Assembly (NCBI GenBank): GCA_946478665.1
Contig: CAMLCZ010000012.1
Coordinates: 1 to 54,431, forward strand
DNA: 54,431 bases
Source of the DNA: an uncultured Bartonella sp.
GTDB lineage: Bacteria > Pseudomonadota > Alphaproteobacteria > Rhizobiales > Rhizobiaceae
Reading direction: 5' to 3'
Position 1 is the first letter of the stretch, and every line of letters begins with the position of its first letter. The notes under the pieces are model-generated. The model had not been told where the DNA came from. It did not search any database and saw only the letters and a list, made by a program, of their open reading frames with translations. Of the stretch, positions 8,177 through 16,673 are shown one piece after another. A program made the translations under genes and the position numbers.

Positions 8177-10264
8177 TTATGCTTTACCGACAACTTTCAG
8201 GATAAACGCATAAATATAGGCACTTTCTTCCAAACGAGAAAATCGGCCAGAAGCACCAGCGTGGCCAGACTCCATATTTGTGCGTAAAAGAACAGGGTTA
8301 TTGTCTGTTTTCAAAGACCGCAATTTTGCCACCCATTTTGCAGGTTCCCAATAGGTTACTCTCGGGTCGGTCAGGCCTGCCATTGCCAATATAGGAGGAT
8401 AGGATTGTGCCGTAACATTGTCATAAGGAGAATATGATTGAATGAGAGCATAGTCTTCTTCTGATTGCAGTGGATTGCCCCATTCTGGCCATTCGGGAGG
8501 CGTTAGAGGAAGTGATGCATCAAGCATTGTCGATAGAACGTCAACAAAGGGTACAATTGCAACTATTCCTGCGTAATCGGCAGGTGCCATATTCGCAACC
8601 GCACCCATAAGCATTCCACCGGCGGAACCTCCTTCTGCTACAAGGCGGTCATGTGAGGTAAATTTTTCAGCAACGAGATAGCGCCCACACGCGATAAAGT
8701 CTGTAAATGTATTACGTTTATGCGTATGTTTGCCCTGTTCATACCATGCAAAGCCTTTTTCCTTGCCGCCTCTAATATGTGCAATGGCATAGATGAAACC
8801 ACGATCAACCAAAGAAAGTGCATTGGTATTAAAACTGGCGGGAATGGATATTCCATAGGCGCCATAACCATAAAGTAAACATGGTGCCGAACCATCTAGT
8901 TTTGTATCTTTATGATAGAGGAGAGATATCGGTATCTCTGCGCCATCATCTGCTTTTGCCATGAGACGACGGGTAATATAATTGTGACTATCGTGACCAG
9001 AAGGAACTTCCTGTGTTTTTAACAGAACACGGCTGCGGTCTGCCATACTATAGTCAAATAACTGGCTCGGTGTGGTCATGGAAGAATAGGAAAAGCGGAT
9101 TGTTTCGCTGTCATATTCAGGTGAACCATGAAGTGTCAGGGAATAAGCTTCCTCGTCAAAGGCGATCGCATGCGTTTCACCGCTATTACGTTGCATAAGA
9201 TTTATTTGTGGTAACCCATCACGACGTTCCAACCAAACAAGATGCGTTTTGTAAGCATCATGTGAAAGTATGAGCCTTCCAGCTTTATGGGGGACAATTT
9301 CTTTCCAGTTATTTGAATTGGGATCTGACACGGGAGCCGACATGATTTTAAAGTCTTTGGCGCCATCAATATTTGTTAAAATATAAAAGACATCGCCGCC
9401 TTCACTGAGACTATATTCAATACCCTTTTCGCGTTGTCTTACACATTTGGGTGGCGTTAACGGACTATCGGCTGGTATAAGCCAAACTTCCGATGTTTCA
9501 TGGTCATGAATATCAATATAGATAAAGTCATTTAAAGAAGATCCACCAACTCCCATGAAAAATCCCGGATCTTCTTCACGGAATATAAGGGGGTCTGACG
9601 CAGCGTCACTACCAAGCTTGTGATAGTAAAGTTCTGAGGGGCGATGGTTCTCATCCATTTTTGTATAGAAAAAACCTTCTGATTTTGCATCCCAGACCAC
9701 GTCGCCAGAGGTATTGTCTATTTCGTCACTTGTATCTGAAGTCGCACCAAAGTTACGTATCTTTATAGTATAGAATTCAGAGCCTTTTTCATCATAGCTC
9801 CATGCAAATTTACTATGGTCCGGTGAGTGTTGCACAGTACCAAGATTGAAATATTCTTTATTACGTGCAAGATCATCTCCATTGAGATAGACAGTCTCTT
9901 CACCACCATTTCTGGGGATTCGGAAAAAATGTGGGTGTTGTCCGCCCGTAACAAAAGAAACGCCATAACCGAACGGGCCATCCTTGACCGGAACGGAACT
10001 ATCATCTTCTTTGATACGCCCCTTCATTTCCTCAAACAACTGTTCTTGTAATTTTACTGTCCCTGCCAGGTGTTTATTTTGATATACATTTTCTGCTTCA
10101 AGATAAGCACGTATATCTTTGTCCAAACAACTTGGATCTTTAAACACATCTTGCCAGTTGTCAGCTCTCAACCAATGATAGGGATCATGCCTGATTTTTC
10201 CGTGATGTTCTTCTGAATAGTCAATTAATTTTGCTTCGGGCGAAATTTGTGGTGATTCGGTCAT
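8177..10264 (-). CDS. ptrB: Oligopeptidase B (protease II), S9A family
   Basis: Cytoplasmic serine peptidase that cuts short peptides after Arg or Lys. From the ATG at 10264 it is 695 residues, normal for the family. This start is preferred because AGGA lies six bases upstream; an ATG at 10294 would overlap msrB. The N-terminal part is the beta-propeller (HDPYHWLRADNWQD near the start). The C-terminal alpha/beta-hydrolase domain has the nucleophile in EGGSAGGMLMGA, and the catalytic His in SGHAGASGRF near the end. It lies 19 bases downstream of msrB on the same strand, so the two probably form an operon. Whether it is dibasic-specific or broader cannot be told here. Confidence 0.9.
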   Translation of the reverse strand: MTESPQISPEAKLIDYSEEHHGKIRHDPYHWLRADNWQDVFKDPSCLDKDIRAYLEAENVYQNKHLAGTVKLQEQLFEEMKGRIKEDDSSVPVKDGPFGYGVSFVTGGQHPHFFRIPRNGGEETVYLNGDDLARNKEYFNLGTVQHSPDHSKFAWSYDEKGSEFYTIKIRNFGATSDTSDEIDNTSGDVVWDAKSEGFFYTKMDENHRPSELYYHKLGSDAASDPLIFREEDPGFFMGVGGSSLNDFIYIDIHDHETSEVWLIPADSPLTPPKCVRQREKGIEYSLSEGGDVFYILTNIDGAKDFKIMSAPVSDPNSNNWKEIVPHKAGRLILSHDAYKTHLVWLERRDGLPQINLMQRNSGETHAIAFDEEAYSLTLHGSPEYDSETIRFSYSSMTTPSQLFDYSMADRSRVLLKTQEVPSGHDSHNYITRRLMAKADDGAEIPISLLYHKDTKLDGSAPCLLYGYGAYGISIPASFNTNALSLVDRGFIYAIAHIRGGKEKGFAWYEQGKHTHKRNTFTDFIACGRYLVAEKFTSHDRLVAEGGSAGGMLMGAVANMAPADYAGIVAIVPFVDVLSTMLDASLPLTPPEWPEWGNPLQSEEDYALIQSYSPYDNVTAQSYPPILAMAGLTDPRVTYWEPAKWVAKLRSLKTDNNPVLLRTNMESGHAGASGRFSRLEESAYIYAFILKVVGKA

Positions 10265-10283
10265 AATTGGTCCTAAAATCGAT

Positions 10284-10712
10284 TTAATTTTCATTTTTTG
10301 CTATTTTTTGTTGATTATATGACAGTGCATAACCATTCATACAATAGCGTAAACCAGTCGGCAAAGGTCCATCTGGAAATACATGTCCCAAATGTGCGCC
10401 GCAGTCGGCACACAAAACTTCTGTGCGGTTCATTCCATGTGAATGATCTTCATTATAAACAACCGCATCAGGGCTGATCGGTTGAACAAAACTTGGCCAC
10501 CCACTTCCAGAATCATATTTAGAATCAGAGTGATAGAGTGGTTTGCCACAACAAACGCAGGTAAAAACACCCGGTATACTTGTATCAAAATCAGGTGATG
10601 AAAAGGCCCTTTCAGTACCATGTTGACGTGTAATCTTATACTGTGTCGGTGTCAGTTGATGGCGCCATTCTTCGTCTGTTTTTACTATTTTGAATGTGTG
10701 TTTATCACTCAT
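10284..10712 (-). CDS. msrB: Peptide-methionine (R)-S-oxide reductase
   Basis: Repairs methionine-R-sulfoxide in proteins using thioredoxin. The 142-residue length is typical. Zinc-binding pairs CVCC (in FTCVCCGKPLYHS) and CADC (in VLCADCGAHLGHVF) are present. The catalytic cysteine is in LRYCMNGYAL close to the C-terminus. The segment SGSGWPSF has Ser where some MsrBs carry an additional recycling cysteine, so another thiol must regenerate the enzyme. It is the first gene of a likely two-gene unit with ptrB. No msrA is in the window. Confidence 0.95.
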   Translation of the reverse strand: MSDKHTFKIVKTDEEWRHQLTPTQYKITRQHGTERAFSSPDFDTSIPGVFTCVCCGKPLYHSDSKYDSGSGWPSFVQPISPDAVVYNEDHSHGMNRTEVLCADCGAHLGHVFPDGPLPTGLRYCMNGYALSYNQQKIAKNEN

Positions 10713-11117
10713 TTTGTTGCTTTCTTTTACAAAATATATTTGCCAATTTATATTGGTCTTGGACTTTGACAGTGAAAAAAAATGCTGCTAAAAGCCCGCC
10801 CATGCGGAATACATTTCCTTTATATTTGGTATGAGCATGTAAGAAAAACAATTGCTACAATTATAATTGATTATAAGTCCAATTATGAATTTGTATTAAA
10901 TTGAAACATCATTGTCATAATTTTAATATATTTATATAAGAGGTTTTAGTAAAATCTATTATTAATACTGAAATAAATTGTTATGACTTTGAACTTTGTT
11001 TTATAGAAGAGTTGTCTATATTTTAATTGACATGCTTTTGTGTAACGCAATATGAAGTAAAACATTCGCTTGCACTATAGTTGCAAGGAAATAAAGAAAA
11101 ACAAAAAGGATAAAGAG
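10713..11117. other. AT-rich divergent intergenic region between msrB and the mucR-type gene
   Basis: About 400 bases, strongly AT-rich with repeated TTATAATTGATTATAA-like stretches near 10860. MucR/Ros proteins bind AT-rich sites with little sequence conservation and usually repress their own promoter, so autoregulatory sites here are plausible but not directly demonstrated. A promoter is given as a separate entry. Confidence 0.55.
11027..11056 (+). promoter_or_regulatory. Probable sigma-70 type promoter of the mucR-type gene
   Basis: TTGACA at 11027-11032 matches the -35 consensus exactly. TATGAA at 11051-11056, after an 18-base spacer, is an acceptable -10. It lies about 60 bases upstream of the chosen start codon, with an AT-rich region around it. 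Confidence 0.55.
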
Positions 11118-11555
11118 ATGGATGATCAAGCCGTCAGCGAAAATGAGAGCGATTTCATTGTTACTCTGGTTGCTGATGTAGTGTCCGCTTATGTCGGAAA
11201 TAACTCAATCAGACCCGGTGAATTACCAAGTTTAATTGCAGATGTTCACGCTGCTTTTGTTAAAGCAGGTGGTGCAGCCATTGAAGAAGCTGAAGTTGAA
11301 AAGCAGAAGCCTGCTGTTAACCCGAAGCGGTCTGTATTTCCTGATTACATTATTTGTTTGGAAGATGGTAAGAAGTTCAAGTCACTCAAGCGTCACCTTA
11401 TGACGCATTATGATTTGACCCCTGAGCAATATAGAGAAAAATGGGATTTGGATGCAAATTATCCAATGGTTGCTCCAAATTATGCGGAAGCACGTTCTTC
11501 TCTTGCTAAGCAAATGGGATTGGGCCGTAAGCGCAGCAAAAGAAAAGCAAAGTAA
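11118..11555 (+). CDS. mucR: MucR/Ros family zinc-finger transcriptional regulator
   Basis: A 145-residue DNA-binding regulator. MucR proteins act as H-NS-like silencers of surface polysaccharide, motility and virulence genes in rhizobia and Brucella. The start at 11118 is chosen because GGATAAAGAG precedes it and MDDQ is a typical beginning; a frame opening at 11070 has no such signal. The N-terminus is the oligomerisation region. The C-terminal finger reads ICLEDGKKFKSLKRHLMTHY, where the second zinc position holds Asp rather than Cys (C-x2-D...H...H), as in several rhizobial members. It ends in a basic tail (RKRSKRKAK). Followed by a strong terminator, so monocistronic. Confidence 0.93.
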   Translation: MDDQAVSENESDFIVTLVADVVSAYVGNNSIRPGELPSLIADVHAAFVKAGGAAIEEAEVEKQKPAVNPKRSVFPDYIICLEDGKKFKSLKRHLMTHYDLTPEQYREKWDLDANYPMVAPNYAEARSSLAKQMGLGRKRSKRKAK

Positions 11556-11587
11556 GCTTTACCCATCCTCTAAAATTATCTATGCTC

Positions 11588-11618
11588 AAAGCGCATTTTT
11601 GGTTAAATGCGCTTTTTT
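11588..11618 (+). terminator. Intrinsic terminator of the mucR-type gene
   Basis: Stem AAAGCGCATTT (11588-11598) and AAATGCGCTTT (11605-11615), six-base loop, followed by a T run. It lies 33 bases after the stop codon. Confidence 0.9.
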
Positions 11619-11773
11619 CTTTGCTTGTATTTTAAACAAACTAGCCTTTTCAATAATTTTGTAAGCATTCACACTTTCGCTCAATACTAAGCGTTTATAC
11701 AGTAAAGATGCTTTGTTGAACTGCAAGCACGTTTAACAAACGGAAAAAGCAATCAACAAAAGTAAAAAACTGT

Positions 11774-12190
11774 TCAACAGAATTGAGCGGCTTCAGCGCG
11801 AATGCGTTGCACCATTGATCTTAGTCCATTTGATCGTTGTGGTGTCAGGTTTTCATCAAGACCTAAAGTTTTAAGTAATGCTTCTATATCAGCGTGATAA
11901 ACATCGGATGCTTTTTTACCGGAATAGAAAGTAATAAGGATATAAACCAGACCGCGCACAATATGTGCATCAGAATCCCCGATGAAGGTCATAACTGGAT
12001 CATCACCACTGCCAGCTTTGGTAACAAGCCAAACTTGACTAACACAACCGGGAACTTTGTGTACCTCGTCACGGGCTTCTTCCGGAAAGGGTGGTAATTC
12101 GCGTCCAAGCTCAATGACATAACGATAGCGATCCTCCCAATTATCCAACATGGAAAAGCTTTCAAGAATGTCTTCAATTGTATCAGTCAT
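11774..12190 (-). CDS. sufE: SufE family sulfur acceptor
   Basis: Accepts persulfide sulfur from the cysteine desulfurase SufS and stimulates it for Fe-S cluster assembly. From the ATG at 12190 the protein has 138 residues, as usual. The active cysteine lies in VPGCVSQVWL, and the SufE fold is supported by WEDRYRYVIELGRELPPFP near the N-terminus and FYSGKK in the middle. The suf operon itself is not in this window, and SufE is encoded alone, as in other Rhizobiales. An in-frame TTG six bases upstream is less likely. Confidence 0.93.
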   Translation of the reverse strand: MTDTIEDILESFSMLDNWEDRYRYVIELGRELPPFPEEARDEVHKVPGCVSQVWLVTKAGSGDDPVMTFIGDSDAHIVRGLVYILITFYSGKKASDVYHADIEALLKTLGLDENLTPQRSNGLRSMVQRIRAEAAQFC

Positions 12191-12281
12191 AATCAATTCT
12201 AATCCGGAATCTCATTGTCTGGTTTAGATTATAAGCAGATGGTGCTTGAAGTTACAGGATTAATTACCGTGTAAGCGCGAT

Positions 12282-12671
12282 TTATTGCACATTAGCAGGT
12301 TTGGGACTGGGAACTACGGGTTTACGGTCGGATTTGATGGATCCCGTTTCTATCTGCTCTGGCGCCATTTTATCATCGTTTTTTGAACTACCAAATGTGC
12401 TATCAAGGTATTCATAGGCTATTTTTGCACCATCGCGTGCGCGTTCACCGAGGGAGCCAAAAAACGTTTTCCCGGTTTCACAGGTCGATGAGTTTCTTTC
12501 ACAAAAATTGCTCAAGTCATTAACTGTGTCTTTTACGGCAATCAGTGCCTCTACAGTATTCATATATTGGTCAGGGTGTGAGCCATTGTTTCTTCCTGAT
12601 GAGCCGAAGAAAGAAATAACCACCAAAAACATGGTAAGAACGAATAATGATTTAATCAAAAAACGCAGCAT
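12282..12671 (-). CDS. DUF5330 domain-containing membrane-anchored protein
   Basis: A 129-residue protein from the ATG at 12671. It opens with a hydrophobic N-terminal segment (MLRFLIKSLFVLTMFLVVISF) that is a signal anchor or signal peptide. The middle region ALIAVKDTVNDLSNFCERNS and CETGKTFFGSLGERARDGAK matches the DUF5330 proteins of Rhizobiales, which carry two conserved cysteines. The C-terminus is Pro/Lys-rich. Function is unknown; location in the periplasm or inner membrane is inferred. It stands alone, downstream of a 250-base intergenic region. Confidence 0.75.
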   Translation of the reverse strand: MLRFLIKSLFVLTMFLVVISFFGSSGRNNGSHPDQYMNTVEALIAVKDTVNDLSNFCERNSSTCETGKTFFGSLGERARDGAKIAYEYLDSTFGSSKNDDKMAPEQIETGSIKSDRKPVVPSPKPANVQ

Positions 12672-12967
12672 ATTAACCCAACACAACGCTATTACAAATG
12701 GGCAGGATTCTTAGCAAACTATCAGCTTATGATTGACGAATTATTGATAGAAAACACCTTTTAAGGGAAATTTTGGAACATAAGGCCAGATTTCATTGCT
12801 ACTTGTTAACCATAAGGGCAAAGAGATGACGTTTAGCGGCTTCTCGCATCCATTATTATCTTTTCATTAAAATCTTATCGCCAGATTGCAGGCAAAGGTA
12901 ACAATGCCATTTCTGATGGATAGTAAGAGACCCAATTCAGGGTTGTTGAGAGATATAGATAAGAGCA

Positions 12968-14095
12968 ATGGAAACATTGAAAGCTACACTTATGGTCAAC
13001 GGCCAGGGGATCGTCTTAAAAAACGTTGATCCTGATTGCTTTCTTGGGCAATTATGTGCCAATGACACATTGACCGATCACATTCATATAAATGATCGTA
13101 TTGTTCTATTGTCTTTTCTTGCAGACTTGCGCGAAAAAAGTTCTGCAATGCCGGTTTCGGTTCGTTTAAATTGCCCTGATCGTACGCGCTTTGTACCGGT
13201 AATTTTAAGTTGTGAAGCCGCATTTAACGAATGTTATTATCTCAATATTACAGCCAATAGCGACGATATCAAAGATGATAAGGTCAATCATGTCGCGCCA
13301 CTCGCGCGTGTTGCGCATGAAATGCGTACACCACTCAATGCAATATTAGGCTTTGCCGATCTGTTGGATTATGTCGATCAACAGACAGAAAAAGAGCAAA
13401 AGCGGCGCGAATATATTGCAATGATTAAACAAGCTGGCAAGCATTTGCTTGACGTTGTTGATAATACTTTAAAAAGTCATAGCGAAGTTGATGCCGATGA
13501 AAAACAGGCAAGCTGTGTCATTGGTGATATTATCAAGGAAACCGTAGCGGTGACAGCGCCACTTCGTGGGGCTCGTGTTATCCGTGTTAAGACGGCACTT
13601 GAGCCAATCAATTGCGCGCTAGATGCCATTTCATGCCGTCAAATTTGTTTTAATATTCTGTCCAATGCTATCAAATATAGTCCGGATAATGGACATATTA
13701 CCATAAGCCTTTCCCTCTTGTCCGAAAGGTTTTGCCAACTGACAATTGTTGATAATGGCATTGGCATGGAAGCTTCGCATCTTGCGCAACTAGGATTGCC
13801 TTTTTTAAGGGCGCCTGAAGTGGTTGCCAACAAGATAGAAGGTGTGGGGCTAGGGCTTGCACTGGTCTTTGATCTGGTCAAACGTGTCGGGGGACAAATA
13901 GCGTTTGAAAGCCATAAAGGTAAAGGTACCCGTGTAAAAATCGTCTTACCTCTAACAGAACCAACCTCGTTCAGGAACAACCTTTATCAGGATAGCGGTT
14001 GTCGGAACGATTATGATTTAACCCCCGAAATACAATGCAGGAACAATGGCAAAAAGACGAAAAACAAGCAGACCCCAAAACGGAAAACAGCGTAG
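12968..14095 (+). CDS. Sensor histidine kinase, cytoplasmic, PAS-like N-terminus
   Basis: A 375-residue HisKA/HATPase_c kinase without predicted membrane segments. Residues 1-100 may form a divergent sensory (PAS-like) domain. The H-box is ARVAHEMRTPLNAILGFADL with phospho-acceptor His117. The N-box lies in ICFNILSNAIKYSPDN, G1 in VDNGIGMEA and G2 in GVGLGLALVFDL. The H-box style resembles the cell-cycle/PleC-DivJ type of alphaproteobacteria. No response regulator is adjacent. Its last 50 bases overlap the start of the next gene, which encodes a membrane PG-binding protein, so the two products are probably made together. Partner and signal are unknown. Confidence 0.88.
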   Translation: METLKATLMVNGQGIVLKNVDPDCFLGQLCANDTLTDHIHINDRIVLLSFLADLREKSSAMPVSVRLNCPDRTRFVPVILSCEAAFNECYYLNITANSDDIKDDKVNHVAPLARVAHEMRTPLNAILGFADLLDYVDQQTEKEQKRREYIAMIKQAGKHLLDVVDNTLKSHSEVDADEKQASCVIGDIIKETVAVTAPLRGARVIRVKTALEPINCALDAISCRQICFNILSNAIKYSPDNGHITISLSLLSERFCQLTIVDNGIGMEASHLAQLGLPFLRAPEVVANKIEGVGLGLALVFDLVKRVGGQIAFESHKGKGTRVKIVLPLTEPTSFRNNLYQDSGCRNDYDLTPEIQCRNNGKKTKNKQTPKRKTA

Positions 14096-15041
14096 TTTAT
14101 TGCGCGTCATCCTATCTGGGGTAGGGCGCTTATTGCTATGGTTGGTTGCATTTACGTATTACCATGCGCGGAAAAATCCGCTTTTGGCAATAGGGTTCTT
14201 TTTATTTATCGTTGGCTTTGGTTTTGTGACGTTTAATGCGTTATTCTATCAAACAGCAAGTCACCATAACGTCTTTATACAAACGCGCCCGCTGCAATCT
14301 CTGCAACAGAATAATGACAATGGTGCAAATGCTATAAATAGTGCAGGCAATGTGCAGCCAAGCGCGCCAACAACTGTTAGAGAAAATTCCGTTGCAACAG
14401 TTATAGAAAACAATACCACTGGGACTGTAGAACCTGCAAAGCTTGATGATACGGGTTTTTCAGAGCTTGCAGATAATTTGCTTGATGCACAAAAGAAACT
14501 AACGGCTCTTGGATTATACGATGGGCCGCTTGATGGTTTGGATGGACCGAAAACCAGATATGCAATTGCTGCATGGAAGCAAGGTGGTAAAAAAATACCA
14601 TCAGATAAACGAGCCTCTATAACAAATGGGGGCAATGCGACACATGACGACATCGCATCGCTAATTGCCAGTCAATCACCAACGACATCGGCAGAGTCAA
14701 AAGCAGCACTTGATCGTACGAAAGTCGATAGTGTGACGACGCAATCTCTGTCAACGGAAAAGGTTACTAATGCACCTGAAACGACAGCGCCTGCAGCTCC
14801 AGCAGCTAAAGAGCCTAATAGCGTAGACGATCAGAACTATAAACCTGCAACAGCAGAAATCATGCGTGTTCAGGCGGGATTGCGCGCTTTTGGAAACGAT
14901 CATGTTAATGTTACGGGCACCGAAGATGACAATACGGCCGAGGCATTACGCCAATTCCAGAAAATGTTCAGTCTGTCGGTAACAGGAAAAATAAACCGTG
15001 AAGTCATTGATAAAATGAAAGAAATCGGTCTATTCGGTTAA
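14046..15041 (+). CDS. Membrane-anchored peptidoglycan-binding protein
   Basis: A 331-residue protein. The basic cytoplasmic N-terminus (MAKRRKTSRPQNGKQR) is followed by two hydrophobic segments at about 18-36 and 48-66, then a long Thr/Ala-rich linker. Two PG_binding_1-like modules are visible: AQKKLTALGLYDGPLDGLDG in the middle and VQAGLRAFGN...DDNTAEALRQFQKMFSLSVTGKI at the end. The start overlaps the end of the kinase gene by 50 bases in another frame, with AGGA three bases upstream of ATG. It likely tethers the inner membrane to peptidoglycan. A role in reporting wall state to the kinase is my inference. Confidence 0.82.
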   Translation: MAKRRKTSRPQNGKQRSLLRVILSGVGRLLLWLVAFTYYHARKNPLLAIGFFLFIVGFGFVTFNALFYQTASHHNVFIQTRPLQSLQQNNDNGANAINSAGNVQPSAPTTVRENSVATVIENNTTGTVEPAKLDDTGFSELADNLLDAQKKLTALGLYDGPLDGLDGPKTRYAIAAWKQGGKKIPSDKRASITNGGNATHDDIASLIASQSPTTSAESKAALDRTKVDSVTTQSLSTEKVTNAPETTAPAAPAAKEPNSVDDQNYKPATAEIMRVQAGLRAFGNDHVNVTGTEDDNTAEALRQFQKMFSLSVTGKINREVIDKMKEIGLFG

Positions 15042-15157
15042 ATGGATATGATTTTTCCATTGTGTGGTTTAATCGGCGATATTTGGCCATTTGACTGGAA
15101 TGTTTCATATGCGAATATGTTTCGTCTATAAATACGTCCCGTTAATAGGAGTATGAA

Positions 15158-15505
15158 ATGCGTTTGACATCTGAATTTTGGATTGCCGCATTGATGCGCC
15201 GTGTGCGAGCTGAAGGTGGTTACGCCTATTTGACGCGACGTGGGTCTAATGAAGCAGGAACCATATTTATTTTGTTTCGTGAAAATGATGGATATATAGA
15301 TCTTTATGGTCCAGCCCCACAGAGTTTTTATTCTGATAGTGCCGATAGTCATGATAGGCGTTTTATAAAAATACTAAACCATGTTGAAGAGCCGGAAGCA
15401 GTTGCAAAGCTTGAGGCGGAGCTTAAGTTTGACGCCGATTTATGGCTCGTAGAAATTGAAGATTACAGGCCAGAAGAAATGCCTTTTTCAATAGTTAAAG
15501 AATAA
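15158..15505 (+). CDS. DUF1491 family protein
   Basis: A 115-residue acidic cytoplasmic protein starting MRLTSEFWIAALMRRVRAEG and containing GAYLTRRG-like sequence (GGYAYLTRRGSNEAGTIFI), both typical of DUF1491 proteins of alphaproteobacteria. The end is rich in Glu (VEIEDYRPEEMPF). TAATAGGAGTATGAA precedes the ATG, a good ribosome binding site. It follows the PG-binding protein gene by 116 bases and may share its transcript. Biochemical function is unknown. Confidence 0.85.
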   Translation: MRLTSEFWIAALMRRVRAEGGYAYLTRRGSNEAGTIFILFRENDGYIDLYGPAPQSFYSDSADSHDRRFIKILNHVEEPEAVAKLEAELKFDADLWLVEIEDYRPEEMPFSIVKE

Positions 15506-15533
15506 TCAATTGTGAAAGACCGATAGCGGTCGT

Positions 15534-16067
15534 TTAATAATCCAGCGTTCGACACGTTGCATGTGCTAGAAAATCATCACCGGTGAAATCGTTATTTGGC
15601 GAAAATTTTCTTAAGATCACAAATCCTTCACTTAATTCTTCACTGACCAGAACAGAATTGGCAATGCTATCAGGCATTGACTGTTTTAGCTCCATAATTT
15701 GCCCAGGCGTGCCGATAACAAGATCAAGGGTATTATGCGGCATTGTGCGGTCGTTCAAACTATAAAAGTTTATTCCTTCACGATTATAGACAGATAAAGA
15801 CCAGAAAGATGCGTTTTCGCTCGCATTTAAACGCACAGGTCCATTATCAAGATTAAAACGACAGGCTTTCAGGTGAAAAAGCGGATCGGCTGTTTTTACA
15901 ATCGGGTTATTATCGTCAAGCGCGGTAAAAACATATTCGGGAGCAGTGTTTTGTAAACGTGACCAGATATTGGTTTGGCTGAAATGGGGTACAAGCAAAA
16001 TAACACAGATATGGACAATAACCGCACCAATAATGCCCATTAGAATAGCATAGAAAAACCTAGTCAC
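15534..16067 (-). CDS. DUF1254-type small membrane-anchored protein
   Basis: A 177-residue protein with one N-terminal membrane segment (FFYAILMGIIGAVIVHICVI) and a soluble domain containing ASFWSLSVYNREGINFYSLN, which matches the short DUF1254 proteins of Rhizobiales. Its start overlaps the end of the DUF1214 gene upstream by eight bases, and both lie downstream of a class A PBP gene. The three genes probably form an operon. Long DUF1254/DUF1214 proteins of other bacteria carry both domains in one chain, which suggests that the two small proteins work as a complex in the periplasm. Function unknown. Confidence 0.78.
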   Translation of the reverse strand: MTRFFYAILMGIIGAVIVHICVILLVPHFSQTNIWSRLQNTAPEYVFTALDDNNPIVKTADPLFHLKACRFNLDNGPVRLNASENASFWSLSVYNREGINFYSLNDRTMPHNTLDLVIGTPGQIMELKQSMPDSIANSVLVSEELSEGFVILRKFSPNNDFTGDDFLAHATCRTLDY

Positions 16068-16656
16068 AGCCAGCTACTCCTGTATAAATCGGTGAGACTT
16101 TCGGCATCTCCAGATTTTGTAACGCGGTAGAAGACGCAATCGGCGTATCATAAAGTGTTAAAACCAACCCATATTCGGTACGCCCTCTGGTTGCCAACCA
16201 GTTTCCTGTCTGGGCAGAAGGTGAAATCGTGATCTTTATTAAGTCATCTGACTGATGCACAACATTGCCATTATATAATTCTGTTGGCAATTTGGGGTCG
16301 ATCCACAAAGGTTGCATCGCATGGTTTGCGGCATAAAGTGTAAATAGTCGTGCCTCGGGCAAAACCCCCTTTAGCTCGTAAGTGCATTGTGTTTTTAGTG
16401 GATTATCATGTGTGTCGTGCCATAATTGGAAGACCAGCCCTTCTGTTAAACCAAGAGAAATATCACCTCTTTTGGCCGATCGCGCACGTGCATAACTGTC
16501 GGCTTCACTTGTGCCAGCCAGTGGATAGGCTTCCCATTGCCCAATCGTTAGGCGGCCAAATCCGTCAAATGTATTCAAAATATAATTAACGCTACTAGCT
16601 CCGCCCACGATAGCGATAAATAACGTCAAGATTGTCAATAATATTCGCCGTAACAT
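16060..16656 (-). CDS. DUF1214 domain-containing membrane-anchored protein
   Basis: A 198-residue protein with an N-terminal signal anchor (LLTILTLFIAIVGGASSVNY) and a periplasmic domain. Typical pieces are IGQWEAYPLAGTSEADSYAR, YAANHAMQPLWIDPKLPTEL and ISPSAQTGNWLAT, which mark DUF1214 proteins. It is encoded 17 bases after the class A PBP and overlaps the DUF1254 partner. The arrangement PBP-DUF1214-DUF1254 suggests an envelope role. No catalytic residues are apparent to me. Confidence 0.82.
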   Translation of the reverse strand: MLRRILLTILTLFIAIVGGASSVNYILNTFDGFGRLTIGQWEAYPLAGTSEADSYARARSAKRGDISLGLTEGLVFQLWHDTHDNPLKTQCTYELKGVLPEARLFTLYAANHAMQPLWIDPKLPTELYNGNVVHQSDDLIKITISPSAQTGNWLATRGRTEYGLVLTLYDTPIASSTALQNLEMPKVSPIYTGVAGCD

Positions 16657-16673
16657 AACAATCCACTCCGTCT

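Noticed and set aside
15515..15535. Bidirectional terminator between DUF1491 and DUF1254 genes
   Set aside because: The GACCG/CGGTC stem is only five bases and has a weak T-run, so I could not support it.
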